64,000 bases of DNA from Sphingomonas echinoides ATCC 14820 (GTDB taxonomy: Bacteria > Pseudomonadota > Alphaproteobacteria > Sphingomonadales > Sphingomonadaceae), in assembly GCF_000241465.1 (NCBI RefSeq), contig NZ_JH584235.1, positions 604,305-668,304 of the forward strand. Reading direction: 5' to 3'. The translations under genes and the position numbers were made by a program. Below the pieces are notes generated by a model. That model did no database searches and was not told the DNA's origin. It saw nothing but the letters and a program-made list of their open reading frames with translations. Below are positions 17,223-25,525 of this stretch, piece by piece (the stretch's first letter is position 1; every line of letters begins with the position of its first letter).

Positions 17223-19688
17223 TCATGCCGCTTGCGTTACAAGCACCTCCGATGCGGATTTCGCAGCCGGTACCGCGTTGCCGAACATCGCCGCCGCCAA
17301 CGCCGCGCCCGCGATAGGCTTGGCGATCACGCGGTCAATCCCCATCGCCGCGAAACGGGCGCAATCTTCGGCACTCGGCGCGCGCCATAGCAAGGTCGTT
17401 ATCGCATCGCTCGCTCCCAGCGCGGCCAGGCCAGCGTCCACATCGCTCTCCGCTTGTGCCGTCGCATCGTCGATCAGGACGCGGGTAACGCCGCCCTGCA
17501 CGATCCGGGCGACAGCCTCGTCGACACTCCCCGCGAACAGCACCACGCCAGCGCGCGCTTCGAGGACCGCGCGCAACATGCTGCGCGAGATTGGGTTGCG
17601 ATCCAGGATCAGCAATGCGTCTGGCGTGGCCTCGGCGGAGGCCATGGTGACGGTTGGAGCCGGTGCCAGCGCCAATGGCAGCGAAAGCGTAAAGGTCGTT
17701 CCCGTGCCCACCACGCTCTGCACCGTCACATCGCCGCCCATTGCGCGCGCGAGATTCTGACAAATCGCCAAACCAAGCCCGGTGCCACCATATTTGCGCG
17801 TTGTGCCGGCATCAACTTGGCGAAACGATTCGAAAATGATGCCGATTTTGTCGTGTGGGATGCCGATCCCGGTGTCGTTGACGCTGATCCGCAGCGCCGA
17901 TCCCTCGCTAAAAGCGCGGACGGTGATCTGGCCCCGCTCGGTGAATTTCAAGGCGTTGGAGAGCAGGTTGAACGCAATCTGCCGCATCCGCGCGGGATCG
18001 CCTTCGATAAAATCGGGACAGGTTTCAAGATCAAGGACAAAGCCCAATCCCTTGCCCCGCGCCTGCTCCTCCCACATCCGCGAAACATCGCGCAGCATCG
18101 CTTTGAGGTCGAACGGCACCTGTTCGATGGTGAGGTTGCCCGTCTCCATCTTGGCGACGTCCAGAATGTCATCCACCAGCGCGCGCATCGTGACGCCCGC
18201 GCTATGCACCACGCCGATGCGATCGCGCAGCGGTTCCTCCAGGCTGCGATCCGCCAGCATCACTTGGGTCATGCCAAGAATGCCGTTGAGCGGCGTGCGG
18301 ATCTCATGGCTGGTGGTGGCGAGGAACTCGGTTTTGGCGGCCAAGGCACGCCCCAGCGCTTCGTTGGTTTTTGCCAGATCGACGTTGGCCGCGCGCACTT
18401 CGTTGCGGCTGCGCCGGATCGTAATCAAGCCGAAGGCAAGCATAGAGACGATGATGACCGTCGCCACGGCCAGCCCGCCAAAGATGGTTTGCTGGGTCCG
18501 CGCACGATTGCGCGCATCTTCGATGTTGCGGAGCAACTGAGCGCGCTTCAGCTTTTCGATTTTCAGCTCCTGGTTCGCGAAATCGAACCGGGCGGCGGCG
18601 AGCGCGGTGTTGGCCGATGCGGCGAGCTTGGAGGTTTTGTCGTCGACCTGTTTTAAAGCCTCCAAATGGACCAGGGCCTTGGCTTGGTTGTGGGTCTCTT
18701 TGTAAATATCGTACGCAACGAGATGCCCCTCCCGCATGTCGAGCGTGGAGGCGTTGGGGTCGACATTGGCGAACGCCCGCTCAATCAGGCGTTGGGCCTC
18801 GGGCAGGTTGCCGCGCAGCCGAGCTGCCCAAGCCGAAAGCACCAGAAAATGGTTCCGCGACGCCGCCGCATCGACTCCGCGTTCGGCCTGCAACCCAAGC
18901 GCGATGCTGCGCTCGGCGGCGGCGCGTTGCCCCGCAAACAGCTGCGCCCGCGCGATATTGCGCAGCGTGCTCGCTTCCAGGGTTGGCGTCTTCAGATCGT
19001 GCGCCAGCGCCAGCGCCTTTCGAAACGCTGTTTGCGCTTGTGCGATTTTATTGAAATCCATCAAGCAGATGCCGCGGTTCGTGTAGATCGAAAACAAAAG
19101 CCGCTGATCGCCTTTGTAGATATCCGCCGACTGATCGAAATATCGCAAGGCGCTCTTAAAATCGCCCGCTTCCTGATACAGGAAACCGATGCTGACGATG
19201 GCGATTGCGCGGCTGCGCGCCTCGCCAATGTCCCGGAAAATGTTATGCGCTTGTTGGTAGGACGCGAGAGCGCCCGCCACATCGGCTTCGGCCAGTCTCA
19301 AGCCACCCCGCGACAGCAAGAGATCGCCGTACAGTTTTGTCGGCTGGGCAGGTTTCGCAACCAGCGCGAGCGCGCGTTCGATCAGCGGCTCGGCACGGGC
19401 CGTGTCGTTCAGCCGCAAATAGGCTTCCCCCTGCAGCCATTGCGCGGTTGCCACGGCCGTGTTTCGGCGCGCCACGGTTAGGTGAGCGGCCATCCCCTCG
19501 GCCGCCCGCGCACGATCAATCGCGATCAAGGGGTCGCCAAACATCTGCGCTTTGGCATCCGCCACCAGCGCATCGTAGCGAACGTCCCATTGTGCCGAAG
19601 TTTGGGCAAATGCCGGCCGAGCAAGCCCCCACGCGCTAAGCGCGATCAGGAACAGCATCACGATCCGACGGAACATCAGGTGCCTCAT
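17223..19688 (-). CDS. TPR-sensor histidine kinase with degenerate receiver
   Basis: The 821-residue protein has a signal peptide (1-29), periplasmic TPR-like repeats to about residue 345, a coiled-coil stretch, and a membrane helix at about 402-424. The HisKA domain has His461 in TTSHEIRTPLNG. A HATPase_c domain (about 570-690) shows DTGIGIP and GTGLGLAIC. Residues 700-805 resemble a receiver (ALLILDRNPISRSMLR, RVLIDDA, IAKP) but lack the usual acidic pair, so phosphoryl acceptance is doubtful. The lone receiver downstream probably serves as partner. The ligand is unknown. Confidence 0.88.
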   Translation of the reverse strand: MRHLMFRRIVMLFLIALSAWGLARPAFAQTSAQWDVRYDALVADAKAQMFGDPLIAIDRARAAEGMAAHLTVARRNTAVATAQWLQGEAYLRLNDTARAEPLIERALALVAKPAQPTKLYGDLLLSRGGLRLAEADVAGALASYQQAHNIFRDIGEARSRAIAIVSIGFLYQEAGDFKSALRYFDQSADIYKGDQRLLFSIYTNRGICLMDFNKIAQAQTAFRKALALAHDLKTPTLEASTLRNIARAQLFAGQRAAAERSIALGLQAERGVDAAASRNHFLVLSAWAARLRGNLPEAQRLIERAFANVDPNASTLDMREGHLVAYDIYKETHNQAKALVHLEALKQVDDKTSKLAASANTALAAARFDFANQELKIEKLKRAQLLRNIEDARNRARTQQTIFGGLAVATVIIVSMLAFGLITIRRSRNEVRAANVDLAKTNEALGRALAAKTEFLATTSHEIRTPLNGILGMTQVMLADRSLEEPLRDRIGVVHSAGVTMRALVDDILDVAKMETGNLTIEQVPFDLKAMLRDVSRMWEEQARGKGLGFVLDLETCPDFIEGDPARMRQIAFNLLSNALKFTERGQITVRAFSEGSALRISVNDTGIGIPHDKIGIIFESFRQVDAGTTRKYGGTGLGLAICQNLARAMGGDVTVQSVVGTGTTFTLSLPLALAPAPTVTMASAEATPDALLILDRNPISRSMLRAVLEARAGVVLFAGSVDEAVARIVQGGVTRVLIDDATAQAESDVDAGLAALGASDAITTLLWRAPSAEDCARFAAMGIDRVIAKPIAGAALAAAMFGNAVPAAKSASEVLVTQAA

Positions 19689-19734
19689 GGCACCACTCCT
19701 GTCAGAACAGTCCTTAAATTCGCGCTAATTCGTC

Positions 19735-19757
19735 AAAAATAGCGCTCAGGCGCTTTT
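19735..19757 (-). terminator. Probable intrinsic terminator upstream of histidine kinase gene
   Basis: AGCGC-TCAG-GCGCT (19741-19754) is a five-base stem. On the minus strand it is followed by ATTTTTG, and on the plus strand by TTTT, so it could work in either direction. It would separate the kinase/receiver pair from transcription entering from the insertion sequence. The stem is short. Confidence 0.4.
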
Positions 19758-19842
19758 CCAAAACGTCGCCGGCCGCTTGAACATCGATTGCCGCGCATCC
19801 TCTGCGGGGCGCGCGCGGTATTCGTGCAGGTGTTGGTGCCCC

Positions 19843-20685
19843 CTAAAGGCCTGACAAGGCCTCGCGGTTTTGCGCGATAAATTCGCGGGGTGATCGATAG
19901 CCCAAAGCGCGGTGGGGATGCACCTCATTATAATGGGTGAGCCAGTCGGGGATCTGCGCGATGACAGTCTTCGCATCCGGCCTTGGATTTACGCGGACAT
20001 AGTCGCGTTTGAGGGTGCGAACGAAGGCTTCTGCCATGCCGTTTGATTGTGGAGAGCTGACTGGTGTCGTGCGCGGCACGAGGCCGATATCGCGGGCGAA
20101 GGCCCGGGTACCGCGTGCAGTGTAGCAGCTGCCGTTGTCGGTCAGCCATTCGATCGGCTGCGGCACACGGTTTACCTGCCCGTAGCGATGTTCGACGGTG
20201 GCGACCATCAGATCCTGGACGTCTTCGGCGGTGATGCCGGCTGTCGTTGCGACATGCCCCATCGCCTCGCGATCGCAGCAGTCGAGCGCGAACGCGACAC
20301 GGACCTTCTCACCATTGTCGCAAGCGATCTCGAGTCCGTCGGAGCACCAGCGGGTGTTGCGCTGATCGACAGCGACCCGACCGTCGTGGCGGCGTTCCTC
20401 GCGGCGCTCACCGTCTCGCTGGAGCAACAGCCCGTGCACCTTCATGACGCGGTAGACACGCTTTGGATTGGGCGCTGCGCACCCGGCCTTTTCGGCCTGA
20501 CGGCGGAGCAGGGCATGAACGCGGCGATAGCCGTAGGTCGGTAAGCCGGCCACGAGCAGGCGGATCTCGGCGACCAGCTCGACATCGGGCAACGGCGGTC
20601 GGCCTCGCGGTCGTGGCGGTGGTCGGTTGCGCATCGCGGACAGATGTGGGCGGGCGATATCGAGCGCCTCTGCCACCGCGCTCAC
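19843..20685 (-). CDS. IS3-family transposase OrfB (DDE)
   Basis: The 280-residue protein is the catalytic part of the transposase. The integrase core has the first Asp in RWCSDG, the second in WLTDNGS, and the Glu in NGMAEAFVRTLKRDY, forming the DDE triad; an HTH-like N-terminus (RVYRVMKVHGLLLQR) precedes it. It is probably made mainly as an OrfAB fusion by a -1 frameshift, because its own start overlaps the OrfA stop region. All three catalytic residues are present, so it appears functional. Confidence 0.92.
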   Translation of the reverse strand: MSAVAEALDIARPHLSAMRNRPPPRPRGRPPLPDVELVAEIRLLVAGLPTYGYRRVHALLRRQAEKAGCAAPNPKRVYRVMKVHGLLLQRDGERREERRHDGRVAVDQRNTRWCSDGLEIACDNGEKVRVAFALDCCDREAMGHVATTAGITAEDVQDLMVATVEHRYGQVNRVPQPIEWLTDNGSCYTARGTRAFARDIGLVPRTTPVSSPQSNGMAEAFVRTLKRDYVRVNPRPDAKTVIAQIPDWLTHYNEVHPHRALGYRSPREFIAQNREALSGL

Positions 20686-21092
20686 AGACCATCCCCTGGC
20701 AACGAGGTCGAGCGCAACAACAGTTTTTTTGGGCCTGCGGCCCGGGAGACAGCCTCGCGGAGCAGCTCGTTCTCCATGGCCTTCTTGCCGAGCAGCCGGT
20801 GCAGTTCACGCACTTGCGCCTCAAGCGCGCGGTACTCCGACGCCGGCACTACTTCCTCACCGGCTGCAGCAGCGGTCAGTGCACCCTGCCTCATCAGCCT
20901 GCGCCAGGTGAACACCTGGCTGCCGCTGATGCCGTGCCGGCGCGCGACGAGCGATACGCTCATCCCCGGCAAATACGTCTCCTCGACGATCTGAACTTTT
21001 TCCTCCGGTGTCCATCGCCTCCGGCGCTGAACACCGGAGAGAACCTCACCATCATTGTAACGCCTGGTCATACCGTCAGTCATATGCCTCAC
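20682..21092 (-). CDS. IS3-family transposase OrfA
   Basis: The 136-residue protein has an N-terminal helix-turn-helix (RRWTPEEKVQIVEETYLPGMSVSLVARRHGISGSQVFTWRR) that binds the element ends, and a leucine-zipper-like segment (EYRALEAQVRELHRLLGKK). The last residues, from GPKKLLLRS on, are read after the slippery heptamer at 20724-20730. A -1 shift there would continue the frame into OrfB. Confidence 0.9.
   Translation of the reverse strand: MRHMTDGMTRRYNDGEVLSGVQRRRRWTPEEKVQIVEETYLPGMSVSLVARRHGISGSQVFTWRRLMRQGALTAAAAGEEVVPASEYRALEAQVRELHRLLGKKAMENELLREAVSRAAGPKKLLLRSTSLPGDGL
20724..20730 (-). other. Programmed -1 frameshift site of the IS element
   Basis: On the minus strand the run is A AAA AAA CTG (seven A) within the GPKK codons of OrfA. 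This is the usual slippery heptamer for IS3-family elements. A -1 slip joins OrfA to the OrfB frame and yields the OrfAB transposase. Confidence 0.75.
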
Positions 21093-21120
21093 TCTTATAT
21101 AAGAGCGAGATCCTGTCAGG

Positions 21121-22446
21121 TCATTTAGGGGGCCACCTCAGCAGGAAGCGCCGAAAAGCGTCGATCGAGATCGGTCGGCTGATCAAATATCCCTGAACCA
21201 TGTCGCAGCCCATGACCGAAAGCAGCGCCATTGCGGCTTGGGTCTCCACGCCCTCGGCGGTCACCTCCATATCCAGCGCATGGGCGAGATCGATGGTGGA
21301 GCGCACGATCAACGGATCGCGATTGCTGCTCGTCAATTGCAGCACGAACATCTTATCGATTTTCAGTTCGCGCGCCGGGAGTTGCTTGAGATATGCGAGC
21401 GAGGACAGACCGGCCCCGTAATCGTCGATCGCGATGACGATACCGCGATCCGCAAAAATCTGAAGGTTGGCGATCGCGCATTCCGGATCGCGGATCACCG
21501 CCGTTTCGGTAATTTCAAATCCGATTTTTGCACCGCAATTGTGGATCTTGGCGCAGGTCGCTTCGACAAAGTCTTTGTCGCTGAGAAGCTGACCCGAGAT
21601 ATTGATGAAGATCGTCAGGTCATGTCCGTCCGCCGCCAGGATCTTTTGATCCCGGATCACCTCGTCGAGCGTCCAGAGCGTCAGCGCGGCAATTTGCTGC
21701 GCCTGCTCTGCCACCGTGATGAAATCCCCCGGGAGGATCAGGCCGCGTTTAGGATGCTGCCAGCGTACCAGGGCTTCCGCGCTGGAAATCTGTTGTTCGC
21801 GAACGTGCACTTTCGGCTGATATTGCAGGAACATCTCACCATTCAGGATCGCCGCAGGCATCTCGCGCGTGAGCGTCTGCCGGTCGAAGGTCGGGGTGCA
21901 CACCGATAGATCGCGCACCACCGGCTGATGCGCCGAACGCGCATCCTCCAAAGCACCTTCAGCTTCTTCGATCAGCCGCACATTTTCGATCGTTCCGAAC
22001 GGTGCCGCCGCACCGCCAATAACGATTTGAAAGGCGCACGCCTCCTCCAAATCGGGCGGACCATCTGCAGCGCTCCGGAGCGCGGCCAACGCCGTTTCGA
22101 ACTCGCCAAAACTCGCCCGCTCGAACGACACCTCAATCACCGTGCGGCTGACGACCATCGTCGAACTGTCGGGCAGGATCGCGCCAATGCGCCGTTCCAG
22201 ATCAAAGCCCAGGCTGTCCGCACCGACCCGCCCGATCTTGCGTCGCAGTGCCGAGAAATTCGCGATTTCGACCAGGCAAACGATCTGCCACGCGCTTGAT
22301 CCGCTCGCTTGCCGGGCATTTTCCAGACCGCGCTGTAAGATTTTGCCCGGCGCGTCGGGCACACCCTTTCGCTGCTCCGGAGGGCGACGACGCGGATTCG
22401 GGGGTTGCACGGCACGCACCATAGATTTCGAGGTAAACGGGAGCAT
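21121..22446 (-). CDS. Cyclic-di-GMP phosphodiesterase (EAL domain) with degenerate GGDEF-like N-terminus
   Basis: The 441-residue protein has a C-terminal EAL domain (about 195-435) with the catalytic set visible: AEALVRW (EAL), NISG, FEITET, IDDYGAG, KIDKMFV and AEGVETQ. It should hydrolyse cyclic di-GMP. The N-terminal 190 residues resemble a GGDEF fold without the signature, so cyclase activity is unlikely. The last codons (W-P-P-K-stop) coincide with the inverted repeat of the adjacent IS element, so the IS appears to have supplied the stop codon. Confidence 0.9.
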   Translation of the reverse strand: MLPFTSKSMVRAVQPPNPRRRPPEQRKGVPDAPGKILQRGLENARQASGSSAWQIVCLVEIANFSALRRKIGRVGADSLGFDLERRIGAILPDSSTMVVSRTVIEVSFERASFGEFETALAALRSAADGPPDLEEACAFQIVIGGAAAPFGTIENVRLIEEAEGALEDARSAHQPVVRDLSVCTPTFDRQTLTREMPAAILNGEMFLQYQPKVHVREQQISSAEALVRWQHPKRGLILPGDFITVAEQAQQIAALTLWTLDEVIRDQKILAADGHDLTIFINISGQLLSDKDFVEATCAKIHNCGAKIGFEITETAVIRDPECAIANLQIFADRGIVIAIDDYGAGLSSLAYLKQLPARELKIDKMFVLQLTSSNRDPLIVRSTIDLAHALDMEVTAEGVETQAAMALLSVMGCDMVQGYLISRPISIDAFRRFLLRWPPK

Positions 22447-22498
22447 TAAACGAACCGTTAATCGTCCCCGCCGGGCTCGTTGCGTCGCCGAAACGCGA

Positions 22499-22527
22499 TT
22501 GCATTATCGTTAAGATTCAATTAATAA
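22499..22527 (+). promoter_or_regulatory. Sigma-70-like promoter with downstream palindrome
   Basis: TTGCAT (22499-22504) and TAATAA (22522-22527) are separated by exactly 17 bases. A palindrome CACCCA-AC-TGGGTG (22535-22548) lies where transcription would begin, either an operator or a 5' hairpin. A Shine-Dalgarno AAGGGAG and a short reading frame follow. The promoter points away from the EAL gene, into a region with no conventional gene. Confidence 0.5.
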
Positions 22528-22566
22528 CCCCGAGCACCCAACTGGGTGTGTAAGGGAGAAAACGTG

Positions 22567-22620
22567 ATGTTGAGCTTCATCCTCGATGTGGTTTACGGCG
22601 AGGGCAGCCGCCCCTGGTAA
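22567..22620 (+). CDS. Possible 17-residue peptide
   Basis: ATG at 22567 opens a 17-codon frame (MLSFILDVVYGEGSRPW) ending TGG TAA. AAGGGAG lies 8 bases upstream, and a promoter-like sequence with 17-base spacing lies about 40 bases further up. It could be a real small protein, a leader peptide or the start of a regulatory RNA. Nothing identifies its role. GTG at 22564 is an alternative start. Confidence 0.35.
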   Translation: MLSFILDVVYGEGSRPW

Positions 22621-22845
22621 ATCGTTCTATCGACCCGATGCGGGGGTGATCCGTTCGCTATTTGAGTGGGTTAGCTCCGTGTCGGGTCGGTGTTTTACCG
22701 AGACCGCTCGAAACGTTCCTGTCAGCGGCATTACGCGCACAGGGTTTCGCTGTCCCGATTCGGGACTGGGGCAGTCTGTCCCAATACGGTTAAGACGGCT
22801 ATGCAAATAAAAGGGCGGCACCTGACAGCGTAATCAGGTTTATCG
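22621..22845. other. Non-coding tail of the 22447-22845 gap, with hairpins
   Basis: No convincing coding frame is visible. GTCCCGA-T-TCGGGAC (22752-22766) is a perfect seven-base hairpin, and GGGAC further pairs with GTCCC about 12 bases downstream, allowing an alternative fold. There is no T-run. The segment could be the 3' part of a transcript started at about 22534, or simply intergenic sequence downstream of argE. Confidence 0.35.
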
Positions 22846-24015
22846 TTACGCCATTGCCTCAACCAGCCGCGCCATAAACGCCGCGCCGCGTTCAAATTGC
22901 GCTATCTCCAGATATTCGTCCGGCTGATGCGCCTGCTCAATCGAGCCCGGCCCGCAAATCACCGTCGAAAATCCAGCCCCCTGAAACTGGCCGGCCTCTG
23001 CGGCATAGGGTACCGCGCGCGCAGGCCCGTTATCGCCAGCCAGGCGGCGGGCAAGTGTTTCGGCGGCTCCATCCGCTTCGGGCGCAAAGGAGGGCGTTGC
23101 CGATCGCCGCACGACCGACACCCCGGCATCGGCAAAACGCGCGCGCAACGCGCGGTCCTCGCGGGTGCATGCCTCGAGAAACGGGGCGATGATGCGGTCG
23201 GGGTCCTGGCCCGGCGGTGTGCGCAGATCGAACACGAAACTGCATTCGCGGGCGAGGATATTCACCGCCGTCCCGCCCTGCATCAGCCCGATCGTCAACG
23301 TCGCATGTGGCGGGTGATAGAGCGATGCGGGGTCGCCATGCTGTTCGAGCGCCTCTGCCAAGGCGCGCAACTGCGCCATGAGCCCGATCGCAACCATATT
23401 GGCCGATACACCCAGATGCGTCAGGCTCGAGTGCGCTTCGTGCCCCTTCACCGTCACCCGCCAGGTCGATATGCCCTTGTGACCGCTGACCACCTCCATA
23501 TTGGTCGGCTCCCCTACGATCACGGCTAGCGGTGCGGGAAGCTCGGAGACGAGTTCGCGAATCATCGACGGCGCACCCAGGCACCCCACTTCTTCGTCAT
23601 AGGAGAAGGCCAGATGCAACGGCCGCGCGGCAGCGCCGGTTGCAAACCGCGGCACCACCGCCAGCGCGAGCGCGAGGAACGCCTTCATGTCGCACGTCCC
23701 GCGGCCATAAAGCCGCTCACCACGTTGTGTCAGGACGAACGGGTCGCTGGTCCAGGCTTGCCCGTCGACGGGGACAACGTCGGTATGGCCGGAGAGCACC
23801 ACGCCGCCTGCCACCGCCGGGCCAATCGTCGCGTACAGATTGGCCTTGGTCTGGTCGGCATTCGCTACACGTCGACTGGTCACGCCGTGCCCACGCAGAA
23901 CGTCCTCAACATACCCGATCAGCGCAAGGTTCGAATCGCGCGAGGTGGTGTCGAAGCCGATCAGCGTTTCCAGATGCCGCAGACCGGCGCTTTTCAAGTC
24001 ATCGCTCGTGGTCAT
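22846..24015 (-). CDS. argE: Acetylornithine deacetylase
   Basis: The 389-residue M20-family metallohydrolase removes acetate from N-acetylornithine in arginine synthesis. The metal-binding motif VVLSGHTDVVPVDGQ carries His and Asp. SYDEEVGCLGA carries the catalytic Glu pair, and VVIGEPTNME and a C-terminal His in SIEQAHQPDE follow. I chose ATG 24015 (MTTSDDLK) because the extra upstream residues are Arg/Cys-rich and unlike the family. The length matches ArgE; a related M20 amidohydrolase cannot be fully excluded. Confidence 0.9.
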   Translation of the reverse strand: MTTSDDLKSAGLRHLETLIGFDTTSRDSNLALIGYVEDVLRGHGVTSRRVANADQTKANLYATIGPAVAGGVVLSGHTDVVPVDGQAWTSDPFVLTQRGERLYGRGTCDMKAFLALALAVVPRFATGAAARPLHLAFSYDEEVGCLGAPSMIRELVSELPAPLAVIVGEPTNMEVVSGHKGISTWRVTVKGHEAHSSLTHLGVSANMVAIGLMAQLRALAEALEQHGDPASLYHPPHATLTIGLMQGGTAVNILARECSFVFDLRTPPGQDPDRIIAPFLEACTREDRALRARFADAGVSVVRRSATPSFAPEADGAAETLARRLAGDNGPARAVPYAAEAGQFQGAGFSTVICGPGSIEQAHQPDEYLEIAQFERGAAFMARLVEAMA

Positions 24016-24052
24016 GTAACGCACCTTAGGCGTGCCTGCGTGCGCTTGCCAA

Positions 24053-25525
24053 TCACCCGGCGGCAGAGTCCTCCCATCCGCCGCCAATCGCCTTGAACAA
24101 CGCCGCACTATCCTGCCGCAATTGCGCGTCGCTCGCGACCAGCTGCTCGCGCGCGCTGAGCACCGCGACTTGCGCATCGATCAAGCTGTTCTGCGCGACG
24201 AAGCCGGTGCGATACTGCGCCTCGATCGCATGCGCCGTCGCTTGCGCATCCGCAACCGCGCGCTGCAAAGCCGCATTGCGGCGACGCTCGGCATCGATCC
24301 GCGCGAGCGGATCCTCGACATCGCGCAACGCCCCGAGCACGGTGGTGCGATAGCGCAGATAGGCTTGTTCCCGGTCTTCCTTGCGCAGGCCGACGGTCGC
24401 CTTGCGCCGCCCCCAATCGAGCAAGGGGAAGGTTACCCCCCCTACCCCGGTCGCCTGGATACTGTCGCCGGACACGAGCGATCCAAGCGAGGTGGAGATG
24501 AGTTGCGCCATCCCGGTCAGTTTGAATTTCGGGTAGAGGTCGGCCACCGCCACGCCAATGTCTGCGGTCGATGCCGCCAATTGGCGCTCGGCCGCGCGAA
24601 TATCGGGGCGGCGGCGCAGCAGATCCGACGGCAAACCTGCGGGAATGACGGGCACCGGCTGCAACGCCGGAAGCGGCCCGGTCAAGTCTGCGGTCAGGTT
24701 TTCCGGCTCGGTCCCGAGCAAAATGCCCAGCGCATGAATCCGCACCCGCACATCCGCGCGCAACGGCTCGAGCCGTGCTTCGATGCTGGAAATCGACTGC
24801 TGCTGTCGTTTCACGTCGATTTGCGGACTGAGCCCGACCTTGGCGACATTGCCCGCGATCTGCAGCGCGCGCCGCTGCTGGCCGAGTTCGTCCTCGACCA
24901 CGGCAATTTGCGCCTGGTCCAGCCGCAGCGCAAAATACGCCTGGGCGACTTCAGCCCCCAACGTCACCGCCGCGTCGCGCTGCGACCAGATCGCCGCGTC
25001 GGTGCGTGCCAGCGCACCCTCGACACCGCGCCGCCCGCCGCCGAACAGATCGATCTCCCAACTCGCATCAAACCCGGCGGCGTAGGTGGTAATTCCGCTA
25101 CCGGGCAGCGCAATGCCGCCGCTCGAGCTCCCGCCGCTGCTGCCACCCGAGAACAGGCTGGCAAGCGATGAAAAGCCGGCATTCTTGCTGAATTCGACAT
25201 GCGTCACATTGCCACTGGCATCGACGGTCGGCTTGCCCACGGCATGGGCAGCGATCTCGTCCAGCCGCGCCTGCCGCACGCGCGATGCCGCGATCGCGAT
25301 CGTCGGGCTGTCCTTCAGCGCCCGCTCGACCAGCGCCGTCAGCGTCGAATCGCCAAAGGCGGTCCACCAACGGGCAGGATCAATCGCGGCACCCGGCACA
25401 CCGGTCTGCGGCTCGGCAAAGGCTGTAGGGACCGCCATTGCCGGCGCATGATAATTGGGGCCGACGGTGCAACCGCCAAGCAAGGTTGCGCCGAGCAGCG
25501 CCGCCGTAACGAGAGAGCGGGTCAA
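24053..25525 (-). CDS. Outer-membrane efflux lipoprotein, NodT family
   Basis: The protein has 490 residues and is the TolC-like outer-membrane channel of a tripartite efflux system. The signal sequence ends in the lipobox LLGGC followed by TVGPNYHAP, the family hallmark. Two repeated coiled-coil outer-membrane efflux domains follow, with GLPSDLLRRRPDIRAAERQLAA. I start it at a TTG (25523-25525) that overlaps the stop of the upstream transporter as TTGA; the longer frame lies inside that gene. It is the last gene of a TetR-EmrA-EmrB-NodT operon. Confidence 0.92.
   Translation of the reverse strand: MTRSLVTAALLGATLLGGCTVGPNYHAPAMAVPTAFAEPQTGVPGAAIDPARWWTAFGDSTLTALVERALKDSPTIAIAASRVRQARLDEIAAHAVGKPTVDASGNVTHVEFSKNAGFSSLASLFSGGSSGGSSSGGIALPGSGITTYAAGFDASWEIDLFGGGRRGVEGALARTDAAIWSQRDAAVTLGAEVAQAYFALRLDQAQIAVVEDELGQQRRALQIAGNVAKVGLSPQIDVKRQQQSISSIEARLEPLRADVRVRIHALGILLGTEPENLTADLTGPLPALQPVPVIPAGLPSDLLRRRPDIRAAERQLAASTADIGVAVADLYPKFKLTGMAQLISTSLGSLVSGDSIQATGVGGVTFPLLDWGRRKATVGLRKEDREQAYLRYRTTVLGALRDVEDPLARIDAERRRNAALQRAVADAQATAHAIEAQYRTGFVAQNSLIDAQVAVLSAREQLVASDAQLRQDSAALFKAIGGGWEDSAAG

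Larger units (their letters stand above)
19837..21135 (-). mobile_element. IS3-family insertion sequence, IS2 group
   Basis: Two overlapping frames encode OrfA and the DDE transposase OrfB, with a frameshift site between them. The ends are imperfect inverted repeats: TGCCCCCTAAAGGCCTGACA on the left (19837 on) and TGGCCCCCTAAATGACCTGA on the right, read on the minus strand from 21135. OrfB resembles E. coli IS2 InsD (RWCSDG, WLTDNGSCY, NGMAEAFVRTLKRDY, ALGYRSPREF). I found no clear target duplication, so the boundaries are approximate. The element looks intact and separates the kinase gene from the EAL gene. Confidence 0.85.
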
